Shown here in pieces: positions 45,911-59,210 of a DNA stretch of 64,000 bases. How positions within the stretch are numbered: the stretch's first letter is position 1; each line of letters opens with the position of its first letter. Location: positions 76,499,082 to 76,563,081 of the forward strand of contig CM019215.1 in assembly GCA_009741485.1 (NCBI GenBank), in the 5' to 3' direction. The translations under genes and the position numbers were made by a program. The notes beneath the pieces were generated by a model. That model ran no database searches. It was given only the letters and a program-made list of their open reading frames with translations, and was not told where the DNA came from. Source of the stretch: Malurus cyaneus samueli (Eukaryota > Chordata > Aves > Passeriformes > Maluridae).

Positions 45911-47894
45911 CTTAAGAGATTTCTCGGGGGAAAAAAATTACTGATTTTGAAGGCCTCACTGAAATAGAATGCTTAGAAAAATATTTTAAATTGTGGCTGT
46001 TAATACCTACAATACTCTAAGATCTATTAAAAGATTTTATGTTTTTGCAAAAATAAAAAGCTGCATTAAAAATGCAACACAGCTCTGTAAATCTAGGATG
46101 CATTAAAGCTGCTGAAGGGTGTAAGAACATAAAGTACTAAATTCAGTGAATTTTATGGCTAAATATACCATTTACAAACACACTGTAGGTACTTTAAGGA
46201 AGAATAATTGTCTAAATAGAGAAGAGAGAGCATAACATTACAGACTCATACAGATTGCTGTTTGGGAGCTGTTAAAGCTGCAGTAAACCTAAATTCATTT
46301 ATTGTATACATATATGTATGCATATCTCAAAACTTTGTTTTACAAACTTTACAAATTGTCTGTTGTGTAAACTACACAGAACAACTTGAGATGGGTTTTT
46401 ACATTATCATCTTTTTTTCTTTTTCCCTCAGAGTTTATATATTTCAAAATGTTACGTTTGCAATACAGAAGTTAAATAGGGGGCTCTGTATGGGCAGTGT
46501 AGGCTACCATATGGGAAGCGCAGCAGTTTGAAGATCAGTCGCTGGTCCACAGTAGGTATCACCAATGTCAGTGTTTATGAGACTGGGCATTTCCTTATGC
46601 TCCCATCCAATTATGCTGAAAATCAGCTGAAGTTTATGTAAATAATACCATGGTGGGGTTTAGGAATCAGATTGGGGTGCAGTTGGTATGCTTGTTTCTC
46701 TTCTGATGATGCTCTTTGATGTTTTACCCTTTAAGTTCCACAAACCTGGTCTGCAATTTGCTGAGGCATTCAAGATAAATATCATACTTTCCATTGCCAC
46801 ATTAGATTTATGGGTCTTTATGTCACTGTAAAATGAAACAAAACACTGGGATTAGTTTTACTGTGATTTCCAGCTGAATGTCAGAAGTTAGGAAGTCTGC
46901 AGTGGTTGGCTTAGCACTGTCTTTGGAGGTAACCTGACTCACCTGCCATGCCTACATGAAAACTTCTACCAGTCCTCCCTCTAGTAGGCTTCCTCAGATT
47001 GTTTTTGTCTTCAGATTTGTGGAAAGAGTTTAATTGCATTGCTATGCTGTCATGCAGTGAGACTTCACCACCACTGGACAAGTAGCTGCTCTGCCTTGTA
47101 AAACCAAGGTAGACTTCCCTGTTGACATGTTCCCTTTAGCCAGCTTCTTTGATATTTTCTTGCCTAAGAAGAGAAGAAATTGTCAAAGTGGGGTAAATCA
47201 GGATTATAAAATCCCTAGCTTCTCTCCTTTGCCCTTCTCAGAATGGAGCTGAAATGCAAATTTTAAGCAAGGACATACCTGAGCATTATCTCTCTTCGCT
47301 CGGGGTCTACTCCATTGCTACTCATGAACAATGTTTGCTATGTTTGAGCCATTTGGTAGTGTTGCAACTGATTCAGAGAAACAGCACAGAGAAGAGCCTT
47401 ACATCCCTGTCACAGTTTATTGGAAAATACAACCTGATAAAGATTCAGAGGCAGGTTCCTTCTTTATTCAGTACTTCATCAATTCAGCAGGCATGGCACA
47501 TATTTTGACAGTTCTATAGCTTACTCTTTCTCTTTTCAGAGTGAATTAAATGATCAGTGTGTTGTGTGAGAACTGCTAAGCATAATAATCTCATTAATAA
47601 TAATTCCCTTCATATATTAGGTGCAAAGACATTGCTATACACTGAGTGAAACAATTTGTTGGCTTAGAATACCTTGCAGCCGGAATTTGATGGATTAAAG
47701 AAAGATGAGTTGCGTGTTTCAGTTGTTCTGAGCTATCCCCTCAATTTTGTTTTGGCAGCAAAAAAGTTTCTACCGGAAGGAAAGAGTCTTCCTTAGATAG
47801 AGGAGATAGATGCCCTGCTGTCAATCTCAACTGAGAGACCATCCATGTCATTATTTTGAGTGAATAACCTGAAGCAGGACCATCCCTGAGAATC

Positions 47895-48425
47895 ACACCA
47901 TGTTCGTGAGAGCTTTGTTCAAACACTTCTTGAGCTCTGTCAGGTTTTGTACTGTGACCACAGCCCAGGGGAGCCTGTTCCAGTGTCCAAACACCTCTGG
48001 GTTAGTTATCATTCAAATATTCAACCTAAGCCTCCCCAGACTCAGGCCATTCCCTCAGGTCCTGTCACTGCTCATCAGAGAGAAGAGATCAGTGCCTGCC
48101 CCTCCTCTTCCCCTCATGAGGAAGTTGCCGACTGCAGTGAGGTCTCCCCTCAGTCTCCTCCTGGCTGAACAGACGGAGTCTGTTGCTCCTCATGTGGCTT
48201 CTCCTCAAGACCCTTCACCATCCTCATTGCCCTCCTTTGAATGCTTTCTAACAGTTTAATGAATTTCTTACACTGTGGCACCCAAAGCTGCCCCCAGCCC
48301 TCGAGATGAGGCCGCCCCAGGTCAGAGCAGAGCGGGACAATCCCCTCCCTTGCCCGGCTGGTGATGCTGAGCCTGATGCCTCCCAGGACACGCTTGGCCC
48401 TCCTGGCTACCAGGGCATACTGCTA
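47895..48425 (-). mobile_element. CR1 LINE 3' fragment with decayed ORF2 end
   Basis: About 530 bp in antisense CR1 order on the plus strand: GTTCAAACACTTCTTGAGCT, CAGCCCAGGGGAGCCTGTTC, CTCAGGCCATTCCCTCAGGT, GAGGTCTCCCCTCAGTCTCC, TCCTGGCTGAACAGACGGAG, ACCCTTCACCATCCTCATTG, TGGCACCCAAAGCTGCCCCC, CACGCTTGGCCCTCCTGGCT. The higher GC and preserved length suggest a younger copy than the others here. Its frames (47900-48259 plus, 47947-48168 plus) are antisense by-products. Confidence 0.92.
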
Positions 48426-48500
48426 ATTGCAGACTAATGATGATTCTTGGCGCAGTCTACAATGAAACCTGCAGAGATCAAAGAAACACTTCCTGAATGT

Positions 48501-48542
48501 TTTTTTTTTTTTTTCCCTTTTTTTCTTTTTTTTCTTTTTTTT
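48501..48542. repeat. T-rich tract
   Basis: Runs of T broken by single C or CCC. Confidence 0.9.
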
Positions 48543-51249
48543 CCCCATTTAAATACAGGTCATGTTGGAACATAGAGGACATGAAGACTTGCTTAAATTT
48601 ATAATTAACAAAAAAGTACCACTTCTTAAATATATTTTTCTTGTTTATAGAAACCTTTGATGTAAAGATATCTTAATACAAGGTTTAAATTTTAAATATA
48701 TCTTGCTCTTGAATTACTGTTCCAAGGCTAGTTCATTTAATTATGTGATAGAAATACAATGTAGTGTAATCCCAGTGCTCCTTTCTGTGCATATGGAATT
48801 ATTTTTGTATTTTACCATTTTTTTGAAACAGAAATGGTACCTTTCAAATATCACAAGAAAATATACTGTCCTTTCTTTGCTTTTTTGCACCGAGGTTTGC
48901 ATCCTAATGAAGACATAAGTTTCATTACTCAGAGCTGCAATGTTATGAGCACATATAGTTTAGGTCTTTGACAAAATTAGCAAGTATCTATTTCTTCAAG
49001 ACTTTGGTAAGTGTATATTATTTGAGGAATATAGAGAGTTAAAACTGCTTTGTGGATAACTTTATTATATCTGTGTAACAGTTTTGTCTGTTTATGGAGT
49101 GGGTTTTTACTTTTTTTTTTTTCAATGCATTATTCCCTATGTTTTGATCAGGTAAGTTTTGCTATTCAATAGTATATAGTTTCTCAAGAATTCTGTTTGG
49201 CTTATCTCTGAGTGTTGTACAAAAAGAGGAAGGTGAATGGAATAGTTTCTTCCTGGGCACATGCAAAACAGACAGCTGCATGATTTATTCTCATCATACT
49301 AAAAAATGACAATAGTTTAGAGAAGGATGAGCAATTCCTAGGTCACCCCAACTGAGTGGCTGTTATTTTGCTGCTGGAATTTGCTTCCAGAATAAAAGTA
49401 ATAAGACCTGTGTATGCTCAAGGTCACTGACAACTGCAAATGAAGAGCTGCAGAATAAATGTCTACAAGAGAAGCTGCAGTATATATGCCTACAAGACAA
49501 GATGTTTAAATTGGTGGGGCTGCTGTGATTCCTGTGCATCACAAGGCACAGTTTTATCTGTTAGGAATCTGAAATAATCCTTATACTGAGAAAGACATAA
49601 CCTTGTCATAGCAATGGTAAGTATGAAGCATAACATTACATATAAGGTTCTCAGACTTTTTCTATGGTTTTTTGGTTCAGTTTGGTATTTTATTGTTTGT
49701 TTGTTTGGTATTGTTTTGGGTTTTTGTTCAAATTGAGAAGAAGCTTCCAACTTCACGGACTTCACTTTCCAGATGCTGTGTATGTAGTTCTGTATGTGAT
49801 AACCACAAGCCACCTGATCTGAGCTAATTATCAAAAAAGGCTGAGACGTTTCCAATCCTAAGTATTTAAGTTAGCAGCATCTAATGCAGCATAATGACAG
49901 AAGTGATCTGAAAAGGATGCAGGTTCTAAGTGATCAGGAAATACTGGGGTTATACAGACCTAGAGAGACCATATGAAAATTCTGCTAGGAAAGGAATTCT
50001 TTTGCTTAGATTTTTAGTCTTTGGATAATAGTTTAGTCTTTGGATAATAAAGGCTTCTTTGTCGAAGTCCTGGATGAGATTGCTCATTGCCTCTGAAATT
50101 GCAATTAGCTGTGTTAAAAAGTTAGGGACCTGGGAAACGATTGCTCCAGATAATAAAACAGTGAGATTAATCACTCTAAGGAGGAATAAGAGCAGAAAAC
50201 CATGGAATTTAGCACTGTTCTGAAATCAGGAAGGTTTTATTACAGAAAAGGAACCAAAAGGCTGTTACCTGCTGTTAATAGGTTCACCATTCATATAATT
50301 GGTTTTTGGTGGCAGTCTCTAGTACAGGTCTTAAGTTCTGGGAATGAATAATCTTTCATTTGGAAAACGTCATCCTTGTTCCTACTAAGTATTGTATTTT
50401 GATGGGACTATTCCAGAAGACCTAGTGATTTAGAAAGATCTAATTGATTTAGAAAGAAGTAGATCATTTGGGGATGGGAATTGCTGGTAGGGGTGGGGAG
50501 GAGGTATTTAATACTTTCGAGTGCTGGAGTGAGAATAATTTTTGTTTTTTACAAAAACCTACATTTGCACAGAAATATCTTGTTAATTTTGAATTCTATA
50601 TTCAAATCCTTGTCATTTTTTGTTTCTTTTACCACATAGGATGAGAAAAGTATTTATTCTACCTAGAAAAAGTGTCTATCCAGAGTGCTTCTGTGTAGGG
50701 AGTGTTGACAGCTTGCATGGGAGAAAAACGCCATGTCCTTGGCTGTCTTGAGAAAAAAAAGATTGGAATGTGGAATTGATAATGCAGGTGGCTTACAATT
50801 ATAAACATCACTAATACTGTAGCTTTTGCAAACCTACCAATCTTATGCTGTTGAGTAGAAAGTGACAGCCTCACTGACCAATGTATGGGTGACACAAATG
50901 TATGCACTGGTTGCTAAAGTGGATAAAAGAGGCCTGTCCCAGAATAAAATGGTTACTTTTTGTGTGTGTATATGTGTGTCTTTGTGTCTGTTATTTTGTG
51001 TCGGCTGTCTGGCCAACAGCGACACTTCTGGAAGGGTCTTAAAGACTAAACTTCTCAATTTTTAATTATTACTACAATTCAAGGGCAAAAAATTGCTGTA
51101 CTAACACATCAGGTGATACAAGTGAGGTTTCCTATCTGGTACAGCAAGCTGAAAACACTTCTTTTATAAGCATTTTGATTCTGCATTTTACTTTTCTCTG
51201 GTGTTTAAACACATGCAGCAACATCAACTTAAATATCAGCTTTAATAAC
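48543..51249. other. AT-rich unique sequence, no gene seen
   Basis: Includes a 19-bp tandem duplication (50013-50049) and TTTG repeats near 49690-49715. The 121-codon minus-strand frame (49490-49855) shows no recognisable domain and runs through the TTTG repeat, so I do not call it a gene. Confidence 0.55.
50013..50049. repeat. 19-bp tandem duplication
   Basis: TTTAGTCTTTGGATAATA occurs at 50013-50030 and 50032-50049, exact copies separated by one G. Confidence 0.9.
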
Positions 51250-52522
51250 TGTCATGGTTTTACTTGGTCCAATTTTTGGTGGTGGGGGATGGGACCAAGA
51301 AACCACAAAGATGGCTGCTGTGAGGAAGTTCTAGAAATTTTCTTCTTCTTCTCCAGCAAAAGGAGCCCTGCCCCCTGTGTTTTAGAGCCAATCCATTATG
51401 GCTCTGAGGTTGATGGACAGGCTGCCCATCAGGCCTGGGCCAACTGCACAGGTTGGTTACACCTCTGTGATGACGTATTATCTAGTACTTAAGAAGAATT
51501 CAAAACAAGATAGGGGCGGACGCCATGTAGCTTGAAGGTTGTTAGTATGTAGTTTTAGTATCATGCACTGGGGAAAAACAGAGCAGGAGGGTGAGGAGAT
51601 GTAAGAAGAAAAATGGAGACCCAAAGATCACAGTAAGGAGAAGATGGGATTGGCTTGCTCTGTTTTTTTGCTGTGGTTCTAGAGCATGGAGAAAATAAGT
51701 TGTTCTCAAAAAGACTATTTCATCAATGAGAGACCTGTATAGAAAAGGAGAGCGACCTTTCTCTGAGGAAAAAGAAACCTGGCCTTTGAGGACTGGACTA
51801 AACAGCTAAAAAGGGGAAGAGACTTGGCCCCCCACGACATTTGAAGCAAATTGATGCTGAGAAGAAATTGTGCTCTGCCAGGAAATTTGTGATAGTGGTC
51901 TCATGCCGCTGAAACAACGCAGTTTGGCCTTGAAGGACATTCTTTCTTTTCTCCTATGAGGTAAAGAAAATACTCCCTCGCCACCAGCAGTTATACACTG
52001 ACTGTTCTTTGGAAAAAAAAAAAAAAAAAAAAAACTTCCACAGCTTGAGCTGTAAGAACGATTCTCCTATGATGATGGACAACAACTGTAATGAGTGGTT
52101 TGATCTATGTTAGACTTTCATTCCTGCCCCCTGTGTGTGCGGGAAAACATGGGGGATGGAGAGGGAGGATCTGGGAAAGAGACGGGTCCTGGAAAGGATA
52201 ACAAGTGTATTAAAATGTCAGTTTTTTATTTTTCTTCTCCTTGTAAACTTGTCCCTATATCTTTGTTCCCCTCCCCAGTGCCGTAGTATTCTTAGTAGTT
52301 TGTAGTAATAAATCTATTTTGCAACTTAAGTTATTCAGCCTGTCTGACTATTTCTCTGGAGCACATATGTATCTTTTCTCTCAATTACGTTATGTTATCT
52401 GAAAGCCATAAATTTTCGTGTTAATTGGGCTTTTGCTCTCCCTTCTCCCTCTCCGGTGGGGGAAGGGAGAGAACGTCGTGGGTGCAGTGCTTTTGGCTTT
52501 CAGCACAGTCTAAACCATGACA
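51250..52522 (+). mobile_element. Solo LTR (copy B), endogenous retrovirus, with 5-bp target-site duplication
   Basis: 1273 bp, bounded by the inverted ends TGTCATGG and CCATGACA and by the direct repeat ATAAC on both sides (51245-51249 and 52523-52527). A 5-bp duplication is usual for class III (ERVL-like) integrases. Visible signals are CRE-like TGACGTA (51471-51477), polyadenylation signal AATAAA (52307-52312) about 210 bases from the 3' end, and an internal 22-A run (52013-52034). No primer-binding site or coding region follows, so it arose by LTR-LTR recombination of a provirus. It is the better-preserved partner of the copy at 36833-38110. Confidence 0.93.
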
Positions 52523-54699
52523 ATAACATATAGTGTATTGTTTTATTTTTCCCTTTAAATCTGCATATAAGTATTTAGATTTTATTTAACCCTCTTCCTG
52601 CTAATGCAAGTTCCTTTGGATGTTGACAATATCCCCAGGCTTTCCTGCTCCCTTTAGTCAAATTACAGTTGTGACTTCAAAGTCTTCTTTTGGTGGGAAG
52701 ATATTCTCATATGTTCAGTAGACTTGCATTTGCAGAAGGTTTGAAAAAGGTATTTCACTGGCTTTTCAGAACTAAATCTCTATCTAAAAGATACCTCAGA
52801 TTCTGCCACATTTTTTTGTTTGTTTGTTTTCATTTCTGTACTCATAAATAGCTGATTAATTCTCCCAGACATAAGTATTGAAATAATCTTCTGAGAAGTG
52901 GACATGTAAGAAACTCTGCTATTATTGTGTCCACAGGTAGCTGATGGAATTAATGAATTACCATTGTAATCAAGGTATGCAACACATCCCTGGCCTAAAG
53001 CTGGGTCAGTGGCACCGCCACAGTAGAAATCCTTTGTTGTCTCAGTGAGGGCAGTGAGCTCATTTTGCAAAATGCTTCCCCTTTGGGAATTTGAAATATC
53101 TGGTACACTGAGAACAGAGTTTATAGCTGGTAGTTGCATTAATACATTTTATAAGGTTAGAACAGCCTTTGTTCACTTTCTCCTTTTGTAATAATAACTG
53201 GATATTGCTGAGAGATGTTTATTGTCTTATCTTTGCCAACATGGTAGTTCAGTATTTATTGTTCTCATTCTCAGAGTAAGAAAGAGAACAAGTATTAAAC
53301 AGCTCTGACAATTATGCTTGCTTACCTAAGAGTCACAATTTTATCATTGCTCTAAGCTGTGTACCTAACCCTTACAAGACTAATTAGTTTGAATTCCTTC
53401 ATGTTTTTTTTTCTCCCACCTATCCTTTTACAGAGCAGAAATTTTCTATTTTTGCAGTTGGAGATAGTTCTGGTTTTACACAAAGTAGCTGCAGGGAATT
53501 ATTTTTCCCTTAAGCTTTGATTATATTGCTGCACACAAAGTCAGTGGGAGGCTAATGATTTTAAGGGAGTCATTGCTATGTAAGGGAGCCATTTTGCATC
53601 AGTAAATACATAAAAGTTTTTATGTGAGCAATATTGGAAGTTGCCAGGTAAGGATACATGTTTTATTTAGCTGAATTAATCCTACTTAAATGTTGGGAAA
53701 AGTTATTTACTTTAATGTGGTTCTGTTTTCAGAAGCAGACTCATACAGACCAGAGAAGATAATTTTAACGTATAATCTCTGTTTCTAGAAGTAGTGCTTC
53801 CTTCTGCAGGGTGTTTTTCCTGTGCTAGAACCTTTCAACCTTTCCAATCATTAAGACTGCCAGTTCTTCCTGCAATATTTTATAAATTAGAACATTCAGG
53901 AAAATGAATGTGAATTTAATTAGAACAAGTTACTTAAACTTCGTTAAGCCTACACACTGTCTTTTCTATTAAAAATATACCTAATTCAGTTTAGAAGGAA
54001 AGAAGTCAGTAATGTCTCTATGTCCATAAGATAGCAACTGAATTGAAATCAATTGTAGATGATCAGTTAATGACCCTTATTTAAGAAACCACCTTCCTAT
54101 ACTTCATTCCTTTATAACTACTGTCCTCAGTGAGTGTTTTCACAGTGGTAACAAAGTCATTAATATTATTTTTTTAATCAAATATTTTTCTTAATTGCTT
54201 CCATCAAATGTTATGTTTTAATAACTAGAATCAGGTTTCTAGTTTGAACTCAAGACTGTCATGCACACTATCTATGCAGACTTTAACATGCATGCCAGCA
54301 GCCTGATAGAACTACTTATGTAACAAAAAACATCTGATATTTTCTGGTGATATTTTAAAGAATGAAGATTGACTTCTACATTTTTTTGTCTCTGGAGAAA
54401 GCATAATTGGAGATTTAATCAATCCTCATGAACCGTCCATCGCCCTTGTACCCTTTTTAAGGCAACAGCATGATCCTTTCAGTCCCTGCATTGCAGTAGT
54501 TATTGAGGGACAAAATAGTTGGAACTGCAGCAACACTGATAGTATTGTTGGCTTTCACTGACCTATTGGTTAGTATGTTATTTTAGTTTGGTTTGTTAGT
54601 GACCAGTGCAGATGAGAATAAAACTGAAAACTAGTCAGCCAAAGTAGAGTACAGAAAATTTAATAGTGATACTTGGTATAACCTAGGGCGGAGGGTAGG
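52523..54699. other. AT-rich unique sequence, no gene seen
   Basis: The minus-strand frame 52780-53139 (119 codons, containing ATDPALGQGCVAYLDYNGNS) is among the longest outside repeats. I recognise no family and it lacks splice support. TTTG repeats lie near 52813-52830. Confidence 0.5.
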
Positions 54700-55032
54700 A
54701 AGACTCAACAGAGGGATCTGGACAGGCTGGACTGATGGACTGAGGCCAGTGGTGTGAGGCTCAAGAAGGCCATGTGCAGGGTCCTTCACTTGGGCCACAA
54801 CCCCAGGCAGCGCCACAGGTTGGGAGTGCGGTGTTTGGAAAGGGATCTGTCTTCACTGACAGGGTCATCAAGCTTTGGAACAGGCTGCCAGGGAAGGGGT
54901 TGAGTCCCCATCTCTGGTGATATTTAGAAGATGGGACAGGGTTTAGTGATAGACGTGATAGTATTAGGTTGATGGTTGGACTTAAGGACCTTAAAGGTTT
55001 CTACTGATCTAAATTATTCCATTATTCTATGG
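54700..55032 (+). mobile_element. CR1 LINE 3' end, internally deleted
   Basis: Sense-strand CR1: GGATCTGGACAGGCTGGACT, GGGTCCTTCACTTGGGCCAC (ORF2 part), then after a deletion near 54820-54870, CTTTGGAACAGGCTGCCAGG, TGATGGTTGGACTTAAGGAC and the family tail ATTCCATTATTCTATGG. No functional frame remains. Confidence 0.9.
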
Positions 55033-58000
55033 ATAACCAAAGACAATTCATGTAATGAGTTTTGTTATCAAGTTTCATAATTAAAGATTAATTTAAATCT
55101 TGAGGGTGTTTGTCCTAAGGGAGAAGTGGTCATCAGGAAATTTTTTATCATCTTCATTTTACATAAACCACAGATTTGCAAGATTTGTGTATTTTTGTCC
55201 TATATGCTGTATGATTTACAAAAAATGCAGTCTCACCAGAGTCTTTGACACACTGAGAAACATTGTATCTCATGATCTGATCTTCCTGAAAAAATTTGGT
55301 TTCAAACCTACACTTTGGTGGAATTCTTGGTAGGTCTCTTAATAACTCTTATTCTTAAATAAGAAAAAATTCCTGTTCTTTAACCTAGGAAAGTTATATA
55401 ATATTAAGTAAAAAAAAAACACTTTAAAAAAACACTTGGAAAAAACACATCATGATCCCCTAAAAAAGTTCTCATTTGATTTAAGCCACTCACACCCTGG
55501 GGAGGGACGAGTGGGGATAATGAGGTGTAGGTGATCAGAGCTGTACCATGAAGAATATTTATGTATAATATTGATAAGAATAATGTGCTATTTCTTTTTC
55601 CTCCAGAAGTAGTTTGCATTTTCTGCTATTTTTTTTCTTATTTTTATTTACATATTTATTTTTTAAAAAGTTCACATTGAGCCAGAAATTATGTATTCTG
55701 CTGGTTAAACTCTTTGACATTGTCAAATTTCATAACTCTTCTGATATCCCTATGTGAGGAGGCAAAAAGTGATGATCTAGTTCTTATAAGGGAAAAAAAA
55801 AAAAATCAAAATAAATCAATTCAGGTCAGTATGTGCAATACCTTTTCACTGTTAACAAGAATCAATCTGTCAAACTGTATTTTGTTGGTTTTCTGGAAAA
55901 TAAGTTTTGATGATCTACAGCTTGAGTCACTTAATTTTAAATGGAAAAACAGATAGCATTACATACTGTATCAATTTTCTGAGTACACTATGTGCAAAGT
56001 TAACTTCTCCAATGTTACATAGTTTTACTCTTTCAGCGTGACTTTTAAATGTTTAAGATTTTTTATTATTATTATTATTTCTTTAATACAGGCTCTGCTG
56101 TGCAGGCACCTTCTTTTCCATATGAAAAAAACTGAGGAAATATATTGATCACTCAGAATAATTAAGAAGAGTCACAGATTGATTAGTTGTTTATATATTT
56201 TGCAAATCTTAAAAATCAACACTGAGAAGAAAAGTGTTAAGAGAGTTAAACACAGTAGTTGACTAGTTGCTCTCCATAGCTCCATAGTTTCTAGGTTTCT
56301 CTAAAGCAATTACTCAGGAAAATCAAAGGCAGATTTACTCATTCCTATGTCAATCAGTAACACAGAATTCCTTTTCATAATTCTCCTTTCCTTTATTTTT
56401 CTACATAAGAAATGTTTTAAAAATGTCTGAGGGTTCTGCATAGTTCAGATTGCATTAGTAAAAAATCAGTACTAGATGTCCTTTTATATACATTCTTTAT
56501 TTAAGTGTAGATAATTTTAATCTGTGGAGAGAATGGATGTCTTTGTTTCCCACTTAGACAACAGCTTTTCAATTATGGAACATGTCATAATATAATTAAT
56601 GTTTTGATGAAAAATTTGATAGAATTATTTATCACAGAGTTTAGCAGGCAAATTCTGAAAATCTAATTTAAGGTTTCTGAATCCACACTGTCACCATTCA
56701 CATATTGTTAGAAAAGCTTCTGACAGGGCTACTCAGGAAATAACTTCTTGCCCAGTACTTTTGTGACCTCCAGGGATGGACTTGGCAGAGCTGTGACCCT
56801 CTCAGACTAAAAATAACACAATTTTTACTTGGTTCTTTACTGCTGCTTAATGCTGACCAGTAACAAAGTGATGAAACCAAGGTCAGTTTTGAACAGCATC
56901 TTATGGGGAACATATATTTCTGCTTCTGTAGGGATTTGGATTCATAGAAAACATGAAAATTTTTGTCTTCGGCCTCATTTACATGGAGTGCTTTTAAAAT
57001 TTTGACCTATATAAAAATGCAAATTGTTCCACTGGCTGCTGATAAGAGCTAGTTCTTGTTTCAACTTGGTGTGTTGGGAGCTTGACCATGTTTCACAAAA
57101 GTCTCTTCTTTTCTTGCTAGGATGTATTTTGGAAGCCTTGCTAGGCCAATTGCTTATACTGTATGAGCAGTGACTGTAATTACAGGAATGTAGTAATACA
57201 GGCAAGTACAATCAATATTCATTCCAATGGAAATAATACAGATTTATAACCTCTATTACAGAATAACAAGGTAAACTGCAACTTTGGCAACCATAGTTAT
57301 TCAGTAAGAAGTAGTTACCTACTAAGACACTTATTATGCTAATTTTTTTTTTTTATTAAAAATCTTCAATATATTAAAAAATACTAAGGTGTTTTGTGAA
57401 AAAAAAAATATACTGAGGTGTTTTGTGAATAAAAAAAAAATTACTTGCTGTAAATTAGTCTCATTTGTGAGGAATATTATTTTCTTTTAGAATTTTTTTT
57501 ACTAATTTCTACAATCTTGAACATAATTTTTAGCAAGAACAAACCTGTACCATATTTAGTATAGAAATATATAAGCTATCACTTGCTGATCATTGTAAGG
57601 ACAAAAGTTGAATGAAAAGGGTAGATGAACTGAGCTCTCAGTAAGTAATCATTCTCCCTAAGTAGCAAACATAAGTGTGAAATAAATGATTAAAAGCACA
57701 TAGAATAAAGTGGTGACGTATTTTTCTAAAGATCGGTTTAGTACTTTAGCATGGGCCAAATTAAGAATGACTTTTAGAACCAATGCAAATGAGTAAAATT
57801 CTAATGGAATCAACTAAGCAGTCACTTAGTAATAAGAGATTTTGGTCTCCATCTTTCTAGCAATGTGTGTAATATTTAAATGTTCATATGAAATATTAAC
57901 TTTCCCTTGAAATTACTAAAACCTTGTACCATTATGCACTAATACAGAAAGTCTAACAGTATTTTATTGAGGGCTAGGTATCACATTTTATTGAACCTCT

Positions 58001-58999
58001 AAAATTTTATTAGAACATATTCTTCAAGATCTATTAAAACTATAATTTATCATTATGTTTTATTACCAGTCCTATACTTAAATGTCTTACAGGGGTTACT
58101 ACAATTTACCTTTGCGTGATAATCTATTTAATGGTCTCGCCCTTTCAGTATGCATATTTGGAAGCAGTAATACATCTAAAAGGCAGTTTGATACAAATTA
58201 ACTTCGCCAGTTGTTCAAAGTAAGTAGGTGTCTTGCTTTCTCACATATCACTGCTGTGCGGTCAACCCATAATTCACCAGTGGTTTTCCATTATTTAGCA
58301 GCAGCAAAAAGACTAAAAGTGCTGAGATAAAGGATAAGTCAGTTATGCAAATCATAAAATCTGAAATTCCTTGCAAATCCTTCCTGAAGGAGCATTTGTG
58401 CTTTCTGAAGTAAAATTTATTCTGAGGCATGAGAAATCCACCCTAATCTCAGTAACTAAGAAGTTCTTAGTGTTGAATTCTCATAAAAGTGAGTGGACCT
58501 GTACTATCTATTCATCAATCCACACAGTACATGTTAAAGCTTTTCATCAACCATCAGGCAGTTAACGTACTTCTTATTTTTCATTAAGTAACCTTAGAAG
58601 AAGCTATGGGGATTAAAAACAAAGCAAAAGAAACCAAGACCACAAGACTCTTGACAGGTATTTTGTTTAGCTCCCACTCAGCATCTGCCCGTGTCTTTAC
58701 ACTTGTGCTTCATGCACTGGGGCAGCACTTTCATTTGTCCTTGCTGAATTTCCTACATTTCCTGTTGACCTCTTCCTCCACATTGATTAGATATGTACAA
58801 ACAATACCCCTTCACTTGAGCATTATTGATCAGTTCTCCTGGATTTGGTGTCCGCTGTAATCTTTGAGTGGGCTCTGGCCCTTTTTTCAAGGGACTGATA
58901 AAATTATTAAATGGGTGTCATCCTGCAATATTACCCTCATGGTTCATAAAACAAAAATAGCAGAGAAAACATACTCTGAGAACTTTGCATGTGAGATCT
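55033..58999. other. AT-rich unique sequence, no gene seen
   Basis: Includes an (ATT)n patch near 56065-56080 and the 29-bp duplication at 57381-57440. No coding evidence. Confidence 0.6.
57381..57440. repeat. 29-bp imperfect tandem duplication
   Basis: ATACTAAGGTGTTTTGTGAA plus an A run, followed at 57410 by ATACTGAGGTGTTTTGTGAA plus a similar A run. Confidence 0.9.
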
Positions 59000-59210
59000 C
59001 AATCTCAGCACATCCTAGCAAGCTCACTCTGCTGGTGTCATGATCCAAGTTCCACTAATAGATCCTCCTTGCCCTGACCAGCCTCATTGGGGTCTCCACC
59101 CAGGTGTTCTCTACCCTGTCCAGGAATCCCGTTTGGGTTCAGGCTTCTCAGGCTGAGACACCCCATCCTGTCCCTGTGTTCTCCCTTCTGCTCTTCCTGA
59201 ACACTGAAGT
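59000..59210. mobile_element. GC-richer block sharing a motif with 31870-31925; possible dispersed repeat
   Basis: TAATAGATCC, then CCAGCCTCATTGGGGTCTCC, parallels the 31.9-kb block with the same spacing. The rest is too diverged to follow by eye. Confidence 0.25.

Larger units (their letters stand above)
43026..47894. other. Long AT-rich unique stretch, no gene seen
   Basis: Contains a 24-bp imperfect tandem duplication (44259-44306) and a TA-rich patch (45871-45910). No coding or RNA gene evidence. The open frames at 42946-43272 and 46262-46531 show no recognised domains. Confidence 0.6.

Noticed and set aside
49490..49855. 121-codon minus-strand frame as a gene
   Set aside because: It passes through a simple TTTG repeat, has no domain, and its hydrophobic stretch is short and unsupported.
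36833..52522. The two similar LTRs as the ends of one 15.7-kb provirus
   Set aside because: The interval between them contains CR1 copies, minisatellites and unique DNA, with no primer-binding site or retroviral genes. The right copy has its own ATAAC target-site duplication.
52780..53139. 119-codon minus-strand frame as a small gene
   Set aside because: No family recognised, no splice or promoter context, and its 3' part overlaps TTTG repeats. Frames this long are expected by chance in 64 kb.
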